A stretch of 64,000 nt of DNA from Pseudomonadota bacterium (GTDB lineage: Bacteria > Pseudomonadota > Alphaproteobacteria > Acetobacterales > Acetobacteraceae), in NCBI GenBank assembly GCA_021798915.1, contig JAJZBM010000004.1, positions 124,001 to 188,000 on the forward strand, in the 5' to 3' direction. The notes beneath the pieces were generated by a model that worked only from the letters and a program-made list of their open reading frames with translations, made no database searches and had not been told where the DNA came from. The position numbers and the translations under genes were made by a program. Below are positions 40,631 through 49,713 of the stretch, one piece after another (position 1 is the stretch's first letter; each line of letters opens with the position of its first letter).

Positions 40631-43006
40631 ATGAACCCGCCTTTCGACGCGCCTGACCTCGGCCTGGAGAAATTCGCCCTTGGACAGCCGGTGCCGCGTC
40701 TTGAAGACCCGAGCCTGTTGCGTGGCGAAGGCCGCTATAGCGATGATCTCTCCCGCCCCGGTCAGCTCCATGCGGTGATGCTGCGCGCCCGCCACGCGCA
40801 TGGCCGCATCGTCGCGATCGATTGCGAGGCCGCACGTGCCATGCCGGGCGTGCATCTGATCGTGACCGGCGAGATGATGCGAGAGGCCGGGATCGGGCGC
40901 CTGCCGCAGGGGTTCCAGCAGCCGGGGAGCGAGGCGGCGCCGCTGATCTCGCCGCCCTATCGGCCGCTTGCGATCGATCGCGTCCGCTATGTCGGCGAGC
41001 CGATCGCCTGTGTCGTTGCCGAAACCGTGGCGCAGGCGAAAGACGCGCTGGAGGCGATCTTGGTCGAGATCGACCCACTGCCCGCCGTCACCACGGCGGG
41101 GGAGGCCGCCGCCGCCGGCGCGCCGCAACTCCATGAGGGCGCGCCGGGCAATATCGCGCTCCGTTTCCATTATGGCGATCGTGCCAAGGTCGCGGCGGCG
41201 TTTGCGCAAGCGGCGCATGTGACAAAGCTCGATCTTCGCAATAACCGTCTCGTCGTCTGCCCGATGGAGCCCAGGAGCGCGATCGGTGAATACGAACACG
41301 AAACGGATCGCTTGACCCTTCATGTCGGCTGCCAGGGGGTGTTTGGCCTGCGCGCCGCGCTCGCCGAGGTCATGGCCGTCGGGGTCGAGAAAATCCATGT
41401 GCTGACCGGCAATGTCGGCGGCTCGTTCGGGATGAAAGCAGGCTGCTATCCGGAATATCCGGTGCTGCTGCACGCTGCGCGCCGGCTCGGCCGGCCGGTG
41501 AAATGGACCGATGAGCGGAGCGAGAGCTTCCTCTCCGACAGCCACGGCCGCGATCATGAGATGCACGCCGAACTGGCGCTCGACGCAGAGGGCGGAATTC
41601 TCGCCGTTCGGGTCTCGGGCTTCGGCAATGTCGGCGCCTGGCTCACCAACGCCGCGACCGTGCCGCCGACCGGCAATGCGGCAAAAAACATCGTCGGCGT
41701 CTATGCCACACCGCTGATCGAGATCGACACCGCCTGCGTCTTCACCAATACGACGCCGGTCGGCCCCTATCGCGGCGCCGGGCGGCCGGAGGGGAATTAC
41801 TATATCGAGCGGCTGATCGAAACCGCGGCGGCGGAAATGGGCCTCGATCCCCTCGCACTCCGCCGCCGCAACCTGATCCGCCCGGAGGCGATGCCCTATG
41901 CGGCGCCGAGCGGCATGACCTATGACAGTGGCGAGTTTCCGGCGATTCTGGAGCAGGCTTTGGCCCGCGCCGATTGGGAGGGGTTTGCCGCCCGCCGGGC
42001 CGAGAGTGCGGCGCGCGGGTTCTTGCGCGGGCGCGGGATCGGGCACTATCTCGAAGTCACCGCGCCGCCGTCACGCGAAATGGGCGGGATCCGCTTCGAT
42101 GCCGATGGCGGCGTCACCATCATCACCGGCACCCTCGATTACGGCCAGGGTCATTTGACGCCGTTCGCGCAGGTGCTGGCCGCCAGACTCGGCGTGCCGA
42201 TCGCCCGTGTGCGGCTTTTGCAGGGCGATAGCGACGCATTGATCGCCGGCGGCGGCACCGGCGGTTCGAAATCGCTGATGGCGAGTGGTGCTGCGATCAT
42301 CGAGGCGAGCGAACAGGTGATCGCGCGCGGCAAGAAAGCGGCCGCGCATTTCCTGGAAGCGGCCGAGGCGGATATCGAATTCACCATCGCGCCCGAGGGC
42401 GGCCGCTTCGCCATCGCCGGGACCGACCGCGCGATCTCCCTCCTCGCCCTCGCCGCCCGGCTGCGCGAGGCGACGAATTTGCCCGAGGACGTGCCAGCGA
42501 GCCTCGATGTCCGCCATATCCATCAGGGCGCGCCATCGGCTTTCCCCAATGGCTGCCACATCGCCGAAGTGGAGATCGACCCCGAGACCGGCACCACGCG
42601 GGTGGCGCGCTATACCGCGATCAATGATTTCGGCACCGTGGTCAATCCGCTCCTGGTCGCCGGGCAGGTGCAGGGCGGGATCGCGCAGGGGATCGGCCAA
42701 GCGCTTCTGGAGGCGACGCATTACGACGAGGAGGGCCAGCCGCTCACCGGGAGCTACATGGATTACGCCCTGCCGCGCGCCGGCGATCTCGTCACCATCG
42801 ACAATGATTTTCACCCGGTGCCGGCGCGGACCAACCTCCTCGGCGCCAAAGGCTGCGGCGAGGCGGGCTGCGCCGGGGCGTTGCCGGCGGTGATGAACGC
42901 GGTGGTCGATGCGCTTCGTCCGCGCGGCATCCATCATCTCGACATGCCGGCGACCCCGGCGCGCGTTTTCGCCGCCCTGCACGAAGGCGCGTCGGCGGCG
43001 GGGTGA
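40631..43006 (+). CDS. Molybdenum hydroxylase large subunit (CoxL/XdhB-like, form II type)
   Basis: A 791-residue xanthine-oxidase-family large subunit that would bind the molybdopterin cytosine dinucleotide cofactor. It opens with 'RLEDPSLLRGEGRYSDDL', has 'GNVGGSFGMK', the active-loop 'GPYRGAGRPEGNYYIERLIE' near residue 380 (form II-like, lacking the Cys-Ser of true CO dehydrogenase), and 'GCGEAGCAGALPAVMNAV' with the catalytic glutamate near 743. The FAD and 2Fe-2S subunits normally encoded alongside are absent on both sides. Substrate (aldehyde, purine, aromatic) is unknown. Confidence 0.9.
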   Translation: MNPPFDAPDLGLEKFALGQPVPRLEDPSLLRGEGRYSDDLSRPGQLHAVMLRARHAHGRIVAIDCEAARAMPGVHLIVTGEMMREAGIGRLPQGFQQPGSEAAPLISPPYRPLAIDRVRYVGEPIACVVAETVAQAKDALEAILVEIDPLPAVTTAGEAAAAGAPQLHEGAPGNIALRFHYGDRAKVAAAFAQAAHVTKLDLRNNRLVVCPMEPRSAIGEYEHETDRLTLHVGCQGVFGLRAALAEVMAVGVEKIHVLTGNVGGSFGMKAGCYPEYPVLLHAARRLGRPVKWTDERSESFLSDSHGRDHEMHAELALDAEGGILAVRVSGFGNVGAWLTNAATVPPTGNAAKNIVGVYATPLIEIDTACVFTNTTPVGPYRGAGRPEGNYYIERLIETAAAEMGLDPLALRRRNLIRPEAMPYAAPSGMTYDSGEFPAILEQALARADWEGFAARRAESAARGFLRGRGIGHYLEVTAPPSREMGGIRFDADGGVTIITGTLDYGQGHLTPFAQVLAARLGVPIARVRLLQGDSDALIAGGGTGGSKSLMASGAAIIEASEQVIARGKKAAAHFLEAAEADIEFTIAPEGGRFAIAGTDRAISLLALAARLREATNLPEDVPASLDVRHIHQGAPSAFPNGCHIAEVEIDPETGTTRVARYTAINDFGTVVNPLLVAGQVQGGIAQGIGQALLEATHYDEEGQPLTGSYMDYALPRAGDLVTIDNDFHPVPARTNLLGAKGCGEAGCAGALPAVMNAVVDALRPRGIHHLDMPATPARVFAALHEGASAAG

Positions 43007-43079
43007 TCGGGGCGGTCGGCTTGCGCGCTCCTCCGCGTTCGCCGATCATCGCGCCGTGCCTCGCCATCAGGGAAACAGC

Positions 43080-44084
43080 ATGCATCGCCGCGCCGCACTC
43101 GGGTTGATCGGTCTTGCCGGGCTCGGTGCCGCGCTTCGCCCGGCGGGGGCGCAGATGCACCAGAAAACCCTGGTGATGATCGCCGATCTGGCCGGAACCC
43201 CGTGGTCCGATCTGATGGCAACGGGGTTGCGCCAGGGCGGCCAGGGATTTTTCCTCAATACCAGCCTGATCGGCCCCGACCGCCCCGATCCGGCGCGCCA
43301 GGCCGTGCTGATGCAGGGGCTCATCGATGGCAAGGGCGGCACTGTCGATGCCATCGCCCTGATGCCGCTCGAGACCACGCGGCTCGCCCCGCTCGTCCAG
43401 GCGGCGCGTGATGCCGGGATCCTCGTCCTCACCCTGCAGGGCCATGCGGTCGCCGAACGAAGCTGGGATATCGAACCGGTCGATCCCGCCGCTTTCGGCG
43501 CGCTGCAGATGCAGGCGCTGGCGCATGAAATGGGCGGGCAGGGGAAATATGCCGTCTATGTCGGCACCCTTGGGATGCCGTCGCACAAGATCTGGGCGGA
43601 CGCCGCCATCGCCCATCAGAAAGCCCATTTCCCGGCGATGGCGCTGGCCGCGCCACGTTTTCCCGACGGTCTCGACATCGCCGCCGCCAGCCGCATCACC
43701 GAGGAGGTGATCGAGGCTTTCCCCGATCTCGGCGGCATTCTCACGTTCGGCGAAAACGGCGCGGTCGGCGCCGGGAAAATCGTCGCCGCGCGCGGCCTCG
43801 CGACGCGGCTCGCCGTCGTCGGCATGGCGCTGCCCCGGCAGGCCCGCGATTTGATCATGGCGGGTGCGATCCGGCGCGCCTTCTGCTGGAACCCGATCGA
43901 GGCCGGCAGCGCCATCGCTGCGGTGTGCGGCATGATCTTCACCGGGCACGGCCTTCATACCGGGGTCGAGATTCCGGGCCTTGGCCTCGCCGATATCGAC
44001 CTCGCCCATCACCTGATCCGCGCCGACCGGGTGATCGAGATCGATCGCGCGAGCCTGCCCGGGCTGATCGCCCAAGGGCTTTAG
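43080..44084 (+). CDS. Periplasmic sugar-binding-like protein (Peripla_BP_4), orphan
   Basis: A 334-residue solute-binding protein of the RbsB/LsrB-like class. The signal peptide 'MHRRAALGLIGLAGLGAA' has a twin-Arg-like start. The mature part has 'GTPWSDLMATGLRQGGQGFF', 'DAIALMPLETTRLAPLVQAA', 'GILTFGENGAVGAGKIVAAR' and a late 'GSAIAAVCGMIFTG'. No ABC permease or ATPase is adjacent, so either the transporter is elsewhere or the protein is a sensor. It follows the molybdenum hydroxylase by 73 bases. A 15-base repeat spans its stop codon. Confidence 0.82.
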   Translation: MHRRAALGLIGLAGLGAALRPAGAQMHQKTLVMIADLAGTPWSDLMATGLRQGGQGFFLNTSLIGPDRPDPARQAVLMQGLIDGKGGTVDAIALMPLETTRLAPLVQAARDAGILVLTLQGHAVAERSWDIEPVDPAAFGALQMQALAHEMGGQGKYAVYVGTLGMPSHKIWADAAIAHQKAHFPAMALAAPRFPDGLDIAAASRITEEVIEAFPDLGGILTFGENGAVGAGKIVAARGLATRLAVVGMALPRQARDLIMAGAIRRAFCWNPIEAGSAIAAVCGMIFTGHGLHTGVEIPGLGLADIDLAHHLIRADRVIEIDRASLPGLIAQGL

Positions 44085-44110
44085 GCGAAGTCCGGGGGCT
44101 TTAGGCGAAG
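44076..44110 (+). repeat. 15-bp direct repeat across the binding-protein stop
   Basis: GGGCTTTAGGCGAAG occurs at 44076-44090 and 44096-44110 (20-base period). The first copy contains the TAG stop; the second is just downstream and out of frame with it. Confidence 0.9.
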
Positions 44111-44143
44111 CGCCGAAAACCGCCCAAAGACGCGTTTCCCACC

Positions 44144-45166
44144 TTACTCCGGAATGAGTTCGGCGCCGAGACGGGCGAAGGCCAGGGAGAGATCGCCGAC
44201 GCTCGCCGCGTTCGCGCTCGCCGCGGTGCCGCGTCGGGCGCGGGCGGCGATGCCCTCGAAAATCACCGCGAAGCGAAACAGCGCGAAAGCGGTGTGGAAC
44301 GGGCGCAATGGCGGTGCCGGCCCGCGCCGGGCGCGGTAATAATGCGCGAGATATTCGGCTTCCGTCGGAATCCCGAGAGCGGCGAGATCGAGGCCCTTGA
44401 GGCCGCCATACTCCTCCGGCCGGCTGCGCCAGGCGAGCGCGCTGAAGGCGAGATCGGCGAGCGGATGGCCGATCGTCGCCAATTCCCAGTCGAGGACCGC
44501 GACCACGCGCGGCGCGCTCGGGTGGAACATGAGGTTGCCGATGCGAAAATCGCCATGGCAGAGCGTCGCCGTGTCGTCGTCGGGGATGTTGTCGGCAAGC
44601 CAGGCGGCGAGGCGCGAGAGATCGGGGAGATCGCGAAACCGCTCCCCCTCCCATTGCCGGGTCCAGCGGCTGATCTGGCGCTGAAAATAATTGCCCGGCC
44701 GGCCGAACCCCTCCAACCCGACCGCCCGCCAATCGACGTCGTGCAGCTTCGCCAGCGTCTCGGCGACCGAGCGGAACATCGCCCCGCGTTCGGCGGCGCT
44801 GGCGCCGGTCATCGCGCTGTCGGCGAAAACCCGGCCCTCGATGCGTTCCATGATGTAAAAAGGCGTGCCGACGATGTCGCGCTCGCCGTGATAGAGCAGC
44901 ACCGGCGGCACCGGCACGTCACTCTCGGCCAAGGCCGCCAGCACCCGGTATTCGCGATCGACGGCGTGGGCGGAGGGCAGAACCGGCCCGTCCGGCTGTT
45001 TGCGGAGCACCAGGCGGTGATCGGCGAAGGTGACGAAATAGGTCGGGTTGGATTGCCCGCCGGCGATGGGTTCGAGCCGCATGTCGCCGCGCGCGCCGAG
45101 GCGCTGGGCGAGAAAAGCGGCGAGGCGCTCGGCATCGAAGGGCAGCGTGGCCGGGGAGTGGGTCAT
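44144..45166 (-). CDS. Phosphotransferase family protein (APH/ACAD10-like)
   Basis: A 340-residue APH-fold protein of the ACAD10/11-like group. 'GGQSNPTYFV' is the nucleotide-binding part, 'TLCHGDFRIGNLMFHPSAPR' holds the catalytic aspartate, and 'AVLDWELATIGHPLADLAF' the metal-binding aspartate. In bacteria these are often near acyl-CoA dehydrogenases, which are not present here. A small-molecule kinase role is inferred. ATG 45166 is chosen; upstream residues lack homology. It is divergent from the nuclease gene. Confidence 0.88.
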   Translation of the reverse strand: MTHSPATLPFDAERLAAFLAQRLGARGDMRLEPIAGGQSNPTYFVTFADHRLVLRKQPDGPVLPSAHAVDREYRVLAALAESDVPVPPVLLYHGERDIVGTPFYIMERIEGRVFADSAMTGASAAERGAMFRSVAETLAKLHDVDWRAVGLEGFGRPGNYFQRQISRWTRQWEGERFRDLPDLSRLAAWLADNIPDDDTATLCHGDFRIGNLMFHPSAPRVVAVLDWELATIGHPLADLAFSALAWRSRPEEYGGLKGLDLAALGIPTEAEYLAHYYRARRGPAPPLRPFHTAFALFRFAVIFEGIAARARRGTAASANAASVGDLSLAFARLGAELIPE

Positions 45167-45261
45167 CGTCTTTCGTTTCCTTCCGGATTTGGGCAGTGTT
45201 GCGGATCGCGCCTCGCGCGCCAAGAGTTCTTGCGCGGGCGCCCGGAAAGGAAACACCGCCG

Positions 45262-46134
45262 ATGCGGGGCGTGATCTGGCTGCTCATGGTGCTGCTCGCC
45301 GGGTTTTCCCCGGCGCGCGGCGATGAGATCAAGCTCGCGACCTGGAATCTGGACTGGCTCACCACCCGCCCGCCGGGCGACCCCGCTTTGCCCGCCGATG
45401 TCGCGCCCAAGCGGGCCGAGGATATCGCCGCACTCCGCGCCTATGCCGCGCGGCTCGATGCCGATGTCGTCGCGATCGAGGAGGTCGATGGCGGGCAAGC
45501 GGCGGCGGCGGTTTTCCCGCCCGAACGCTATGCCGTTTTCATGACCAGCGATCAGGTGGTGCAGCGCGTCGGCTTCGCGGTGCGGCGCGGCTTGCGCGTC
45601 ACGCCGCATCCCGATCTCGCCGCCCTCGATGTCTATCCGCCGGCGGCGCGGGCGCATTTGCGGAGCGGCGCCGACATCACCCTCGCGCTTCCCGGCGGTG
45701 AGATTCGCCTGCTCGCCCTGCATCTGAAAGCCGGCTGCCGCAGCGACCCGCTCGCCGCAAGCCGCCGCCCCGCCTGCCGCGTGCTCGCCGAACAGGCGCG
45801 GGTTCTGGAAACCTGGATCGCCGCCCGCGCCGGCGCCGGCGAGGCGTTCGTGGTGATCGGCGATTTCAACCGGAGAGCCGAACCCGACGATGATTTCACC
45901 GCGACCCTCGCCGGCGCCGTGCCGCTCACCGAGGCGACCGCCGGGCGCGCCTCGCCGTGCTGGGGTGGCGAGCCGTTCATCGATCGCATTCTGCTCGGCG
46001 GCGCGGCGCGGCGCTGGCTGGAGCCGGACAGCCTGCGCGTCCTCGTCTATCACGACGCCGATCGCAATACCCGGCGGCGGCTTTCCGATCATTGCCCGGT
46101 CTCGGTCCGTCTCGATGTCGAGGCGGCGCCGTGA
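45262..46134 (+). CDS. Exported endonuclease/exonuclease/phosphatase-family protein
   Basis: A 290-residue EEP-fold protein with a signal peptide ('VIWLLMVLLAGFSPARG'). The metal-dependent motifs are present: 'LATWNLDWLT' at the mature start, 'VVAIEEVDGG' with the catalytic glutamate, 'FVVIGDFNRRAEPDDD' and the final 'LSDHCPVSVRLDV'. It probably acts on nucleic acid or a phosphodiester outside the cytoplasm. Its stop overlaps the GTG start of the dehydrogenase small subunit by four bases, so an extracytoplasmic hydrolase is translated together with an oxidoreductase. GGAAAGGAA precedes the ATG. Confidence 0.87.
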   Translation: MRGVIWLLMVLLAGFSPARGDEIKLATWNLDWLTTRPPGDPALPADVAPKRAEDIAALRAYAARLDADVVAIEEVDGGQAAAAVFPPERYAVFMTSDQVVQRVGFAVRRGLRVTPHPDLAALDVYPPAARAHLRSGADITLALPGGEIRLLALHLKAGCRSDPLAASRRPACRVLAEQARVLETWIAARAGAGEAFVVIGDFNRRAEPDDDFTATLAGAVPLTEATAGRASPCWGGEPFIDRILLGGAARRWLEPDSLRVLVYHDADRNTRRRLSDHCPVSVRLDVEAAP

Positions 46135-46763
46135 CGCGGCGCGATCTTCTCGCCTCCGTCGCCGCCATCGCCCTCACTGGCTGCGCCGTGCAAACGCCGG
46201 AGAGCGGGCTGCGCTTCCTCACGCCCGAGGAGACGGCGAGCCTTACCGCCATCGCCGACCGGCTGATCCCCGCCGACGCGCTCGGCCCCGGCGCGGGAAC
46301 GGCGGGGGCGGCGCGCTTCATCGACCGTCAGCTCGCCGGCGCCTATGGCACCAGCCGCGATCTTTATATGCGCCCGCCGTTCCTGCCCGGCGTGCCGAGC
46401 CAGGGCGTGCAATCGCCGCTGACCCCGGCGGCGCGCTATCGCGCCGGGCTCGCCGGCCTCGATGCCCATTGCCGCGCCGCCTTCGCAGGAAGCGGTTTCG
46501 CCGATCTCGATGGGGCGCGGCAGGATCGCGTGCTCGCCGATCTCGAAGCCGGGCGGATCATGCTCGCCGATGGTGGGCGGGCGTTTTTCGAACTCGTGCT
46601 GCGTGACACGATCGACGGATTCTTCGCCGATCCGCATTATGGCGGCAATCAAGGGATGGTTGGCTGGCGGCTGATCGGCTTTCCGGGGGCGCGCTATGAT
46701 TATCGCGAGGTCGTTGCGCGTCACGGCGAACCCTATCGCGAACCGCCCGTGGCGCTCGCATGA
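46131..46763 (+). CDS. Gluconate 2-dehydrogenase subunit 3-like protein (dehydrogenase small subunit)
   Basis: A 210-residue protein starting at GTG 46131 ('TRRDLLASVAAIALTGC'), which is both twin-Arg-like and a lipobox. 'FLTPEETASLTAIADRLIPA' and 'LVLRDTIDGFFADPHYGGNQ' are the subunit-3 signatures. In related complexes this small subunit chaperones and anchors the FAD subunit and helps Tat export. It overlaps the upstream nuclease (GTGA) and the downstream GMC gene (ATGA), both by four bases. Confidence 0.87.
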   Translation: MTRRDLLASVAAIALTGCAVQTPESGLRFLTPEETASLTAIADRLIPADALGPGAGTAGAARFIDRQLAGAYGTSRDLYMRPPFLPGVPSQGVQSPLTPAARYRAGLAGLDAHCRAAFAGSGFADLDGARQDRVLADLEAGRIMLADGGRAFFELVLRDTIDGFFADPHYGGNQGMVGWRLIGFPGARYDYREVVARHGEPYREPPVALA

Positions 46764-48520
46764 CCATCCGCCTGAAACCGGTCGATGCGGTGATCATCGG
46801 CTTCGGCTGGAGCGGCGCCCTGCTCGCCGAGGCGCTGAGTGGCGCCGGGCTTTCGGTTCTGGCGCTCGAGCGCGGGCAGTTTCGCGATACCGCCGAGGAT
46901 TTCCCGCCGAGCCGCGCGCCGGATGAATTGCGCTATGCGGTGCGCCACGACCTGGTCGTGAAACCGGCAGAAAACACCATAACTTTTCGCAATCGCGCCG
47001 ATCAGACGGCGTTGCCGGTGCGCGCCTGGGGCTCGTTCCTGCCGGCGAGCGGCGCGGGCGGCGGCGGCGTCCATTGGAACGGCCAGACCTGGCGGTTTCG
47101 TCCGAGCGATTTCCTCCTCAAATCGACGATCATCGAACGCTATGGCAAGAATTTTCTCGCGCCCGACCTGACGATACAAGATTGGGGCGTCACCTACGCC
47201 GAACTCGAACCCTATTATGACCGTTTCGAGTATCTGTGCGGCATTTCTGGAAAAGCCGGCAATCTCGGAGGAAAAATCCAGCCCGGCGGCAATCCTTTCG
47301 AGGGGGCGCGGGCGCGCGACTATCCGACCCCGCCGCTGACCATGCCCTATGCGCCGACGCTGTTCGCGGCGGCGGCGCGGGCATGCGGCTATCATCCGTT
47401 TCCGCAACCCGCGGCCAATCTCTCGCGGGCCTATACCAATCCGCTCGGCGTCACGCTCGGCGCTTGCAGCTATTGCGGATTTTGCGAACGCTTCGGCTGC
47501 GGCAACTACGCCAAGGCGAGCCCGCAGACGACGGTGATGCCGGTGTTGCGCCGGCGGCCGAATTTTTCCCTCCGCACCGGCTGCACGGTGCTCACCATCG
47601 CGCATGACGGCAAGGGCGGCAAAGCGCGCGGCGTCACCTATGCGGACGAAAGCGGTCAGGTGTTTTTTCAGCCCGCCGAGATCGTCGTCCTTTCCGCCTA
47701 CACGTTTGAAAACATCCGCCTGCTCCTACTGTCCGGCATCGGCACGCCCTATGACCCGGCGAGCGGCAAGGGGGTGGTCGGGCGCAATTACAGCTATCAG
47801 ACGACATCCTCGGTGCAACTGGGATTTGCCGATACCTTGCTCAATCCGTTCATCGGCGCCGGCGCGCTCGGCATGGTCGTCGATGACTGGAACGGCGAAC
47901 ATTACGATCATGGCCCGCTCGGTTTCATCGGCGGCGCCTATCTCGCAGCACTCGCGACCAATGGGCGGCCGATTTTGAACCATCCGGTGCCGCCGGGGAC
48001 GCCGCGCTGGGGGGCCGCGTGGAAGCGGGCGGTCGCGAAATCCTATCTTCGCACCACGCGACTTCTCGCCTCCGGCAGCTCGCTCAGCCATCGCGGTGCG
48101 TATTGCGATCTCGATCCCGGCTATCGTGACCGTTTCGGCCGGCCGCTCCTGCGCCTGACCTTCGATTTCCACCCCAATGATCTCAAAATGTCGGAATTCG
48201 TCACCGCGCGGCTGGCCGAAATCGCCCGCATGATGCGCCCGGATTGGCTGGTGGTCGCGAAACGCCAAGCCCCCTACAGCATCGTTCCCTATCAGAGCAC
48301 GCATAACGTGGGCGGGGCGGTGATCGGCGGCGATCCCGCGACCAGCGTCGTCAATCCCTATCTGCAAAGCTGGGAGCACGATAATCTTTTCATCGTCGGC
48401 GCCTCGGCGTTTCCGCAGAATCCGAGCTACAACCCGACCGGCACCGTCGCCGCCCTCGCGCTCCGTGCCGCCGAGGCGATCACGCGCCGTTATCTCCGCG
48501 CCCCCGGACCACTCACGTGA
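46760..48520 (+). CDS. GMC-family FAD dehydrogenase catalytic subunit
   Basis: A 586-residue flavoprotein. The N-terminal FAD site is 'DAVIIGFGWSGALLAEAL'; the C-terminal catalytic region has 'YQSTHNVGGAVIGGD' and 'NPSYNPTGTVAALAL'. A cysteine group at 236, 239, 242 and 247 ('CSYCGFCERFGC') lies where FAD-glucose-dehydrogenase alpha subunits hold an Fe-S cluster. It would oxidise an alcohol, polyol or sugar acid in the periplasm and pass electrons to the adjacent cytochrome. The exact substrate cannot be read. It has no own signal and is probably carried out by the Tat signal of the small subunit. Confidence 0.92.
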   Translation: MTIRLKPVDAVIIGFGWSGALLAEALSGAGLSVLALERGQFRDTAEDFPPSRAPDELRYAVRHDLVVKPAENTITFRNRADQTALPVRAWGSFLPASGAGGGGVHWNGQTWRFRPSDFLLKSTIIERYGKNFLAPDLTIQDWGVTYAELEPYYDRFEYLCGISGKAGNLGGKIQPGGNPFEGARARDYPTPPLTMPYAPTLFAAAARACGYHPFPQPAANLSRAYTNPLGVTLGACSYCGFCERFGCGNYAKASPQTTVMPVLRRRPNFSLRTGCTVLTIAHDGKGGKARGVTYADESGQVFFQPAEIVVLSAYTFENIRLLLLSGIGTPYDPASGKGVVGRNYSYQTTSSVQLGFADTLLNPFIGAGALGMVVDDWNGEHYDHGPLGFIGGAYLAALATNGRPILNHPVPPGTPRWGAAWKRAVAKSYLRTTRLLASGSSLSHRGAYCDLDPGYRDRFGRPLLRLTFDFHPNDLKMSEFVTARLAEIARMMRPDWLVVAKRQAPYSIVPYQSTHNVGGAVIGGDPATSVVNPYLQSWEHDNLFIVGASAFPQNPSYNPTGTVAALALRAAEAITRRYLRAPGPLT

Positions 48521-49713
48521 GAGTCTCTCGCATGCAAACCGCGTGGTGGGCAGTGGTGTTTCTGTTATGCGCAGCGCTGCCCGCCAGCGCCGAGGATCGG
48601 GTCCGCGAGGGCGCCTATCTCACCGTGCTCGGCGATTGCGCCGCCTGTCACACGCCGCCGGGCGGCGCGCCGTTCTCGGGCGGGCGGCGGATTCCGACGC
48701 CATTCGGCACGGTGATCGCGCCCAATCTCACGCCCGATCGCGAAACCGGGCTCGGCGCCTGGTCGGAGGACGAATTCGCCCGCGCGCTTCGTTTCGGGCG
48801 CCGCCGCGATGGCGGCTTCCTCTATCCCGCCCATCCCTATCCCTATTTCGCTCGTTTTACGCGCGCCGAGGCGGGTGCGATCCACGCCTATCTCGCAACC
48901 CTCGCGCCGGTTCATCAAGCAGCGCGCGGCGCCGATCTTTCGTTTCCCTTCGATCTTCGCTTTCTGCTCCGCTTCTGGGATGCGCTCTATGCGACGCCCG
49001 CGCCGCCCTTGCCCGATCCCGGCCATGACGCGCTCTGGAATCGCGGCGCCTTCATCGTCACCGGGCCGGGGCATTGCGGCGCGTGCCATACCGCGAAAAC
49101 CTGGCTCGGCGGCGATGTCGCGGCGCGCGCCTGGCAGGGGGGGGTGGTCGCGGGCTGGGTCGCCCCGGCTCTCGACGGCGACCCGCGCACCGGGCTCGGC
49201 GCGTGGAGCGCGGCCGAGATCGCGGCGTTTCTCGCCACCGGCGCGGCGCATGGCCAGTTGGCGAGCGGCCCGATGGCCGAAATGGTGACCCTCTCCGGCG
49301 CCCGCATGACGGCGGCCGATCGGGAGGCGATCGCGCGGTATTTGAAGAGCCTGCCGCCCCCGCCGCCCTCGCCGCCCCCGCCGCAACCGCCGCCGGCGGT
49401 GATGGCAGCGGGGGCGGGGCTCTACCGCCTCCGCTGCGCCCCGTGTCATGGCCGGGACGGCGAGGGAACCCCGGGGCTGTTCCCGCGCCTTGCCGGTAGC
49501 GCCGTGGTGATTGCGGCGCGGCCGGATACCGTCCTGCGGGTGATCCGCGACGGCGCCCGCGCCGCGGCAACCGATGCCGCCCCGACCGGCGCCGCCATGC
49601 CGGGTTTCGCCGCCACACTCGATCGCGCCGCCATCGCCGCGATCGCGACCTATATCCGCAATAGTTGGGGCAACGCCGCACCAGCGGTCGCAGCGAGCGC
49701 GGTTACGCCGTAA
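48517..49713 (+). CDS. Tri-haem cytochrome c, membrane dehydrogenase electron-transfer subunit
   Basis: A 398-residue cytochrome with signal peptide ('VVFLLCAALPASAEDR') and three CxxCH haem sites: 'CAACH' at 41-45, 'CGACH' near 187 and 'CAPCH' near 307. A proline run links the second and third domains. This matches cytochrome subunits of acetic-acid-bacteria-type alcohol, gluconate and sorbitol dehydrogenases, which pass electrons from the GMC subunit to ubiquinone. It starts at GTG 48517 (GTGA overlap) or ATG 48532. Confidence 0.93.
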   Translation: MRVSRMQTAWWAVVFLLCAALPASAEDRVREGAYLTVLGDCAACHTPPGGAPFSGGRRIPTPFGTVIAPNLTPDRETGLGAWSEDEFARALRFGRRRDGGFLYPAHPYPYFARFTRAEAGAIHAYLATLAPVHQAARGADLSFPFDLRFLLRFWDALYATPAPPLPDPGHDALWNRGAFIVTGPGHCGACHTAKTWLGGDVAARAWQGGVVAGWVAPALDGDPRTGLGAWSAAEIAAFLATGAAHGQLASGPMAEMVTLSGARMTAADREAIARYLKSLPPPPPSPPPPQPPPAVMAAGAGLYRLRCAPCHGRDGEGTPGLFPRLAGSAVVIAARPDTVLRVIRDGARAAATDAAPTGAAMPGFAATLDRAAIAAIATYIRNSWGNAAPAVAASAVTP

